Source: Astrocystis sublimbata (lineage: Eukaryota > Ascomycota > Sordariomycetes > Xylariales > Xylariaceae). Taken from it: a stretch of 64,000 bases of DNA. A program made the translations under genes and the position numbers. The notes under the pieces were generated by a model, which was not told where the DNA came from, made no database searches, and saw nothing but the letters and a program-made list of their open reading frames with translations. The DNA lies in contig JAJNNY010000061.1 of the NCBI GenBank assembly GCA_022453515.1, forward strand, positions 62,001 to 126,000. The letters are read 5' to 3'. This document shows, in pieces, positions 57,193 to 64,000 of the stretch; positions within the stretch are counted from its first letter, which is position 1; each line of letters begins with the position of its first letter.

Positions 57193-58158
57193 TTAACCTT
57201 TGAGATACTTCTGATCCCGATCTCCAACCTCCAGCCCCTCACAGGCGATCTCGACAATTGGCCGAGGAAAGTACTTGGGCGAGGCGCGAGCATACGCCGC
57301 GACGAGGTCGTTGCCGTTTGTCACGCCACCTATCACATTCGTCAGCTTGAATCTCCCATCACTGGAGACGAAAGGCATGGAATAGAGACGAATAAAAGGG
57401 GGGTGCTATACCACTCGACCAAAAGTTGCCGTCCTGCACCCATCGCAGTTCGTCACCTCTCAACATCTTCGGCTCGAACCCCTTCTGCTTGATCAGCTCT
57501 TGCATCCCTCGAGGGCCGCAGACCTCTCTCCCCTTCAAGAGCCCGGCCGCGCCGCAGACCATGATTCCGGAGCAGACTGCGATATTGAGTTAGCTGACGT
57601 TGTGTTTGGAGCTGATGAAGGGGACTACAGGAGCGACGGGCTTTACGACTCTGGCATTTGACGGGAAACGAAGACTACCAAGATTCCCAAGAGTCGTAAA
57701 GTGAGTATTCAGATACATGGGGTCAAGATTCACTCACCGCTTAGAATATCCACGCCCTCCGTGGCGCCCTGCTGACGCAACCATTCGATCGCGCCCTTAT
57801 CGAAGTTGGCCGCAGGATCAGGGCCCGGCACAACGACGATATTGAGCTTCCCAGGTGCGACTTCAGGGTCGCTATAGTGATTTGTCGCGACAACGGCCTG
57901 GTTCGATGTCATAGGGATGCTTTCTCCCGCTTGCACTGAGCCGATGTAGTGTATCTCAACCGAGGGTGCATTGTCGATGATAACTTTGGGCGTAAGATGT
58001 CCTAGCAACGACACATATTCGTAGCTCATCGATCCAAAAATATCTACCGCCGCTGCGTCGAGCAGTTGGCAACCTGCGGGAATGAAGACGCCAATACGTA
58101 TGACCTGGCGACCGTCCGTCGCGCGAGACACCTTATTAACATCCTTAAAGATAGACAT
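57193..58158 (-). CDS. DJ-1/PfpI family protein
   Basis: Exons 57738-58158, 57412-57576 and 57193-57329 give 240 aa, the family's normal size. The class I glutamine-amidotransferase-like fold is seen in RIGVFIPAGCQLLDAAAVDIFG, LNIVVVPGPDP and the nucleophile-elbow Cys at residue 142, formed across the first splice junction (ILS|VCSGIMVCGAAGLLKGR). Later blocks are LRWVQDGNFWSSGG and GVTNGNDLVAAYARA. Members include glyoxalase III, isonitrile hydratase-like proteins, chaperones and stress proteins, so the substrate is unknown. The first intron (161 nt) is longer than average for the window. Donors are GTGAGT and GTATAG. Confidence 0.85.
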
Positions 58159-59356
58159 GGTTTTTTTGTAAAGGTTTGAGGATGATTCTGCAGCTTGAGA
58201 TATCTCTGGATACTAGCAGCTACTTGAATTGAGAAGGATCGAAGAGAGATGTGATAATAGATATATAGAGGCGTAGACGAATCTGAATAAAGACTGGTTA
58301 TATTTGCAATTGAATGAACTTTGCTACTCTATATATTTATACTTCAGTTCTGCTTCGCTGAGCGCATCAAGTTGCTCACCACAAACATACGTCTATTCGA
58401 AGCTCAAAAGCGTATTCTCCGAGGTAAGCCGGTGTTAGAGAGAGGCCCAGCGTAGATCGCATGCACAACGGTGGGCTTCAGTTGTACTCGAATGCCACCC
58501 AGCACTAGGCACTAAGTCCGGCCATGGCCGGATCTAATACGTCGCGACAATTAAGGTTGTATTGATGGCGAGTTTATTGTCATGAAAAGCCGGGATATTC
58601 ATATGCCGAACAAGAAAGCGCGAACCGCGACGATATGCTATGCCGTGGACAGCTTAGAGTTCATGGAGATCACCTTTAAAAGGCGACGGTGAAAGGAGTG
58701 AAGAGCTTGTTTGTTGCAAGTCACTATTGCATAGGATACAGACTGAACGGGATTTTACAATCGATTGATATCGTGAGCAATACGACATTATCATTGGTTG
58801 CTTAGCTGTAATGCCTAACAACTACTTCTGACTTCCGGCCTTTGCTCCCCAGGCTGGAAGTGCTGTTCAGGCCTATGTACATCGTAATTAGGTATTATCG
58901 AGCTACGTTTTGCTTCTTGACTGGGCTGCTGTGGCATTGCAAACCCTGTCTTAGCTGGGCTAGCCCGCCCCCGAATCGGACTGAACGCTTCCCTCGCAAA
59001 TGCGAAGCAGGGGCTCGAATTGAGCCAGTTGTTTCTTTCTTTAGACCTCCTCCCCGTTTAAACGAATGCAAGCAGGAAAAATCCCCAAACCCTTCGCTGT
59101 GCTCCAAGAACTCCGAGGGCCCGGTAAAATTGATCCCATATCTAAAATGCCAGTGCCGGTGCCATGCATATCACGTCAAGTCCTCTATTTGCACACGCTA
59201 CAAAAAGCGGTGGTTCAAAACTCCAAACGCTTGGCGTCTGACAAGTCCCAAGGGGATATTGTAAGTCGAAAGAAGAAGCTCATGTGGATTGGCTGAACGA
59301 CAAGCGGAAAGCCGGACCAAATAAGGATGATTAAAGGTTTAAAAACGTCGTGTGCT
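58159..59356. other. intergenic region
   Basis: About 1.2 kb, the promoter of the DJ-1/PfpI gene and the 3' side of the glycosyltransferase gene. A plus-strand open frame at 58842-59264 has no recognisable domain. Confidence 0.5.
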
Positions 59357-61574
59357 CTATGATAGAACTTCTGCGATAAATGATTTTGCTCTTTGCCGTG
59401 TCACCTTCTTGCTGACCGTATATACTAGATCATGGGTGACAAAATGCATGAGTTGAGCCTGGGCGGAGGGTATTGAGCCATAGAGCGGCGCAACAAGTGG
59501 GAACGTGAGGTAGTCGAAAAAGTTGGCTCTCAGGCTTCGGTGAGAGAAGCACATGCCCTTAGCCAAACCTGCTTCTTGCATCTCCCTCTCGCGAGTAGTC
59601 GCACCGATCTTGTGGAAGCGCTCATATAGAAACAGGAGAAGTACACATTCCACAAGACCAACAGTGCGAAGAACCTTGCAGATTTGGAAGATCCAGTCCA
59701 CGTTATGAGGGTCGGAGCCACCTTCGGTAACAGCCATATATAGAGTCGAGGTGATTACCAATATGGTCATCTGAAGGGGTAGGAAATGAGCCTCGAACAG
59801 ACGATGCGCAAGGAGAAATGTACGCTGCCAGTCAGGTTCCTTAATGCTCTCTGTGGTCACTTCAGAATAGATGCCACTCTCGAGGGGCTGCTCCGGATCT
59901 ATATCAAAATGGTTCTTGATGTAGGAATCGTTGGGGTGTTGACTGGTACGTGTTAGTGACTGGGACTCGTTTGACGAACTGAGAAAGCAAGAGCATGGCT
60001 TACAGTGCAAGGTGGAGGGGGCGAAATGCTCTTGTTGTGTGCTTGCGTTCCTGCCATAGCTCGACGAACTTTCGCATGGCAAAGCCAACATCCAGAGCTC
60101 CCCACATGTGCCGCAAAGCTTGGCTGTAACGTGCCGACATGTCGTTAGCAATTCGGCGTACACCCTCACCACCATCTCCCTTCACGTTACTTTGACTGAC
60201 AGGACTGTGAATGGTCCTGACAGTCAAATTGCCGTTGAGTGCGAAGAAACACTTCAGGTACATGTGTAGATCTTCACCGATCGCTTCCGAGTCGCAATCC
60301 CAGCCGCCGACTCTGTCGACCAGCTGCAAGGGGAGAGAATAAACCGAGGTTGGAGGGGCGATGGATGAGCCACGGTATAAACCAGACATGCCCGCAGCGC
60401 CCCACAGGATGTCTGCAACTCGCACCAAAGACGGGACTTCATGGGCGTTGCGATCGAATATAATAGGTGCCGAGTATAGTGTAGTGGTTGCGGTTACAGG
60501 GTTTGATGTATGCATATTTGTAAGCAAAGCGAAATAATTGGAGGAAAGGTGGCTGTCGGCTGTACGTTGAAAAATGTTAGTATTCACATTGTTCAATACT
60601 TCCACTGGAGATAATAGTCTACCTACCGTCGATTCCGGTGATGATGACATCCTTCCTCAGGCTAAGAGGGTACTTTTCGCTCAGTTTACGCCCTGCCCAA
60701 GCCATGTTGCTTCCTTTTCCAGGCGATTCGCCCGGGATATCAGGTGGGTGCAGGGTGAAGTCGATGGATCTGAACTTCTTAGCGAATTCCTGGAGGATCG
60801 TCATAGCCTTGACTTCGACGTTGGGCTCTCGCTGCTCCATTGCTAGATATACCTTCTCGACTGTCAGCTTGCTAGAACCCGAAAACAATACAGCGACCCG
60901 CCCACAGCCGTAATGACCATAAACATATCCCCAGAACTCAAGACTGATTTACTCACATCGTAGGTGTCGCGTGCGAATGGGTGTGACGCCATTACATCCA
61001 GCGTTTCCCGAAGGGTATCCATCTCCTCCTTGTAGTTGGGAATGATGATCGCATGGATCACACGGTCACCGTTCTCAACATCAGTGACAAACTCAGCCTC
61101 AGTATCACCTGCCTCGCTAGTCGCAGTGGAGGTGGTGGAAGGCAATTCTTTGGAGGAGGTCAAGGTCTCTGAGCTTGAGAGGGAAGTGAACGATGCTCGA
61201 CGGCGGTGCGCCAACTTGTATTCCTTCAGCGATTTGCTGCTGGCCGTTCTCTCTAGGCAGCGGGATATGTCGAAAATGGACCACATAGAACGTATGGGGA
61301 ACGACGAGACCAGAATATGAATTGTTAAACAATAATAAGCGAAGATCAATGTGAAGAAGCCACCTCCGACGTATGAGGTGGGCGTGGTGAAAGAATTGCG
61401 AGATGGTCGGCTGAGTGAATCGCCTTCAGCTCGAGGTGTCCCGGCCCACGGCAACCTCCAGGTGAATCCTGTCGCGGCTGCTTCCCGAGTTATGACATAG
61501 TATGCTAGCAGGACGACGAAGACCATAGCAAGGCCCGGCGCCCGCCTCGTGACCCAGGTGAAGAAGGCCGACAT
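59357..61574 (-). CDS. multi-pass membrane glycosyltransferase, family 2-like
   Basis: Exons 60957-61574, 60627-60852, 60004-60559 and 59357-59942 give 661 aa. Two N-terminal membrane helices (GLAMVFVVLLAYYVI and FFTLIFAYYCLTIHILV) precede the GT-A domain, with HAIIIPNYKEEMDTLRETL and the DxD-type motif TGIDADSHLSSNYF, formed across a splice junction. Downstream are GEDLHMYLKCFFAL (acceptor-site ED) and RYSQALRHMWGALDVG, which corresponds to the QxxRW-type motif of processive GT2 enzymes with His in place of Trp. The C-terminal third has more hydrophobic segments (LPLQMTILVITSTLYMA, VLLLFLYERF). The sugar donor and product are unknown. A surface polysaccharide role is an inference from the family. 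The start is the first ATG in an open frame. Confidence 0.82.
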
Positions 61575-64000
61575 GGCAGCGTTGAATGTAGCTGCAATCG
61601 ACCGAATCAAAGTGCAAATCGAGAAGCGCAAACAGCGCACGAAGCCTTGGCCAACAAGAGAAGGACTGTGGAATCAACTGGAAGAAAGGAGGGACAGAAT
61701 CGACCGCCGCGGTCAGGTTGGCAGGGCAAGATAACAGAGCAACGAAGTTTGAAGGGAACTTGCACTCGAAGCGCGTTGGAAGTCAATGCGCCCACGAAGC
61801 TAGTCTGCTGCCATACACGATTTGGGGATAGAGTCGAGACGGCGGATTATTGGGATGAAAAAGAAAAGGGTATGGGATGATAGCAGAAAGAAATGCCTAG
61901 TGCCAGTAGGTAACAGTAGAAGTGAGACAGACCGTGGGCTCAATGGACGGGTGGATGGGTGGACGGGCTGGACGGGCTGGACGGATTGGGGGGCGCGCAA
62001 CGCGGAATTGCAGAGGGAGTACACAGCGAAGGCGAAGATAATTGTAAGTAATACTTCGAAAAGGGGAGCCCTGTTTTTTTTCTTTAGTACGGGGGGGTAA
62101 TGAAATTAAAAGAGAAATTAGCAGCCATTCAGGGAGCGGTCCGGTACGCAAGGACGAGGAAGCCCTGGGCAGGCCAGGCAGCTAATAATACAGCTTACAG
62201 GGGAGAAGGCGGGGTGCTACCGCTTGCGCACTAGAGCCATCGAGCTCTGAGGGCAGCGCGGGCAGCACGCTCGGCACGAGGCAGGCTAGCAGGGGCGGTG
62301 GAAGTAGGAGAGTAGGTACCCAGGTCCACTGTGGCAGTGAAGGCGCATACACAAGTACCTCCAGAGGTCTAGAGTTGTGCATCGCGATCCTGTAAGGTTG
62401 GCTGTGCCTCCTTGCTGCCTTAGCTTCCATAAGTACATGCCGTACCTAATGAAAGCTAGGTAGGCTCGGTAAGGTATACGATCCGTACGGAAAACCTAAG
62501 CAAGTAGAGAATATTGCTCTGCTGGTAGGTACCTCACCTCGTTGAGAACCCGTCCACTCCTTCGATTAAGGTTAGCTTCTGCGTCTTTGTTACCAAGCGT
62601 AGCCTTAAGGTTAACAAGCTTAACATTAGGGTTGAGTTACGCTCATTGGACTTGTCTCAAATATCTAGTTTCATCCACCCTTTACCCTTTCCCAAGTCTT
62701 TTACTGTCGTTGTCAAACGATGCGCGGGGAATATTGGGATGCCTCTGAGTTTGGAGATAAGTCGTAGTTCAACAGAGCAGATACCAGGAGTTCACCTTAC
62801 AGTAACACGCTTTGTGAACAACACAAAGTAGGAAATATGATCGTTCTACACTCATTGCTTACCTCGTTTTTAGGCAACAGCAATAGCCAGGCACGCAGCT
62901 TCCATCTACTATGCAACTTATTGTGCCCTGGTGGTTTGAAACTTCAACTACCTAAGTACCTAGTACTATTCGGCAACCGAGGCTACCTGGTGCTCACCTC
63001 AGCGCCTTGTATTTGTCGACACTACTATACAAAGACAGCCTTGTGGCTTCAGATCTATTCGTACATCTACTACCTAATTTATCATCAGGTTCAAGTTCTA
63101 AAGTATAAATGTCAGTTACCAGTTGCTAATATTGAAGCCCTGGTTGGCAATGGAGTAAGCCTCAATACTGATCCATGGTTCCAACAGGACGACGACAAGC
63201 TCAATTAGAGTTCCATCTGGATTTCGTGTCCACCGGCGGCGTGGTTGTTTTCTGTCGTGTCTGCATTGCAATCACACTACCCCCAATATAAACCTGAGAG
63301 CAACAATGATAAGTATTATGAGTAAAAACCTACTTAGGTATCTGTAACGAACTCACATACCTCAGTTTTTATCTACATCGCTACCTAACTATAATATGTA
63401 CTAAGTAGCTAGGCGTGAGCTAAATTAAGCATTGGGAGAGAATACACACACACAATTGGGCTCCCGCATGACGACACCGTCGAACACTAACAAATAATCG
63501 CGCTGCCCAGTGCTTACCTACCTGCAGTAGGCATCCAGCACAGGCTGGTTACATTGTGAAGGAGCAGCGCAGCACAGGTGGCGTCGCATTGCAGCGCCAT
63601 CAATCAGATGTTCCGCGCATCTAGGCCAGCGGGACCCTTGAGCTCGCCAGCCAAGCTCGCGTCTTCTCCATTTCGTCATTTGCCTGCGCCCAGACTGTCT
63701 AATGCAAGTGCTGCAGGACTAGAACACCACCCTAGAAGAGCTGCATTGCGCCTTGACTGGTTCGTGCCCTCCATCGCATCGAGGTAGACATCATAGCCGT
63801 GTCTTGGAGTCGGCAGAGGGATTCCGGGGCAGATAGCGATTCTAGTATCGTTGCTTGTTGCCTGGAGTGATCAACCACCACAAAACGCGGGGACACCGCA
63901 CTTTCAGACAGCCCTTGCCGAATGTATCATGCTTAAAATGACCCTAGACCAGCTTTGAGAAGAAGGCGAAGGCGGGGCGGCGATGGTCCATGAACGACCT
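61575..64000. other. gene-free right end of window
   Basis: About 2.4 kb. It has a 9-bp tandem repeat at 61962-61984, a G-run near 62093, TAGG/TACC motifs at 62455-62475, 62523-62536 and 62948-62966, and a CA repeat near 63447. ORFs of 60-123 codons on both strands show no family features. Confidence 0.5.
61962..61984. repeat. 9-bp tandem repeat (GACGGGCTG x2.6)
   Basis: GACGGGCTG occurs twice in tandem and is followed by GACGG, in the region upstream of the glycosyltransferase gene. Confidence 0.85.

Noticed and set aside
58842..59264. 140-codon plus-strand frame
   Set aside because: No recognisable domain, irregular composition and many Cys/Arg/Pro residues; not supported as a gene.
62837..63208. 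123-codon plus-strand frame
   Set aside because: AT-rich intergenic sequence, no family features and no splice or promoter support.
1..64000. tRNA genes, rRNA, CRISPR arrays, telomeric repeats
   Set aside because: No B-box plus A-box pair with a foldable cloverleaf, no regular spaced repeats and no TTAGGG arrays were found by eye; a tRNA scan could still reveal one.

Overview
The window looks like a euchromatic stretch of nuclear genome from a filamentous ascomycete, most likely a Sordariomycete. The genes carry short GT-AG introns (about 44-220 nt). The proteins have fungal versions of familiar families, such as a WSC/GPI wall protein, Isc1-type phospholipase C, fungal URH1, the nucleolar FKBP39/Fpr4 and an NDR-like kinase that resembles perithecium-specific PUK1/STK-21. 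No ribosomal RNA, confident tRNA, intact transposon, CRISPR array or telomere repeat was seen. Species cannot be fixed from the sequence.

Layout. 1-1.6 kb: a decayed protein-kinase gene and a coiled-coil ORF. 3.0-4.2 kb: a conserved-looking protein of unknown function. 6.4-8.9 kb: a divergent pair, pyridoxal-reductase-like aldo/keto reductase (-) and a secreted SMP-30-like beta-propeller (+). 9.8-15.2 kb: three mitochondrial genes in a row (TPC1 carrier, MICOS MIC26/27, OCT1 peptidase), the last two head to head. 15.5-18.0 kb: cysteinyl-tRNA synthetase with two apparent frameshifts, bracketed by diverged copies of an 80-bp repeat. 19.6 kb: WSC-domain GPI protein. 20.5-26.3 kb: REV1 (-) and a RED/IK splicing factor (+), divergent. 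27-28.5 kb: nucleoside hydrolase URH1. 28.9-32.2 kb: a 2OG-Fe(II)-oxygenase-fold gene that seems to have lost its iron ligands and has an in-frame TAA. 33.2-35.0 kb: PYM and the tiny five-exon QCR9. 36.0-42.5 kb: N-end-rule ubiquitin ligase UBR1. 43.5-45.2 kb: WD40 COMPASS-type Swd3/WDR5 protein. 47.0-49.2 kb: Isc1-like phospholipase with an altered active site. 49.7-52.8 kb: NDR-type kinase. 53.9-55.5 kb: FKBP39/Fpr4. 57.2-58.2 kb: DJ-1/PfpI protein. 59.4-61.6 kb: membrane glycosyltransferase family 2 protein. The last 2.4 kb shows no gene.

The most striking item is the kinase at 49.7-52.8 kb. Its reading frame is continuous except for one TAG (51000-51002), which sits exactly where the first Trp of the invariant kinase DWW motif should be; the second Trp follows as TGG. 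From established knowledge, Fusarium PUK1 carries UAG codons at this motif that are converted to UGG by sexual-stage A-to-I mRNA editing. The codon here is preceded by the favoured 5' U (the U of UAG itself) and can be placed at the centre of a hairpin loop. I interpret the gene as a PUK1/STK-21 orthologue that probably depends on stop-loss editing.

Other points of interest are the loss of catalytic residues in the Isc1-like and 2OG-oxygenase-like proteins, the frameshifts in cysteinyl-tRNA synthetase, a GC-AG intron in QCR9 whose first coding exon is only the ATG, and a uORF whose stop overlaps the OCT1 start codon. Exon models below were built by hand from splice consensus, frame and family resemblance; no search or transcript evidence was available.
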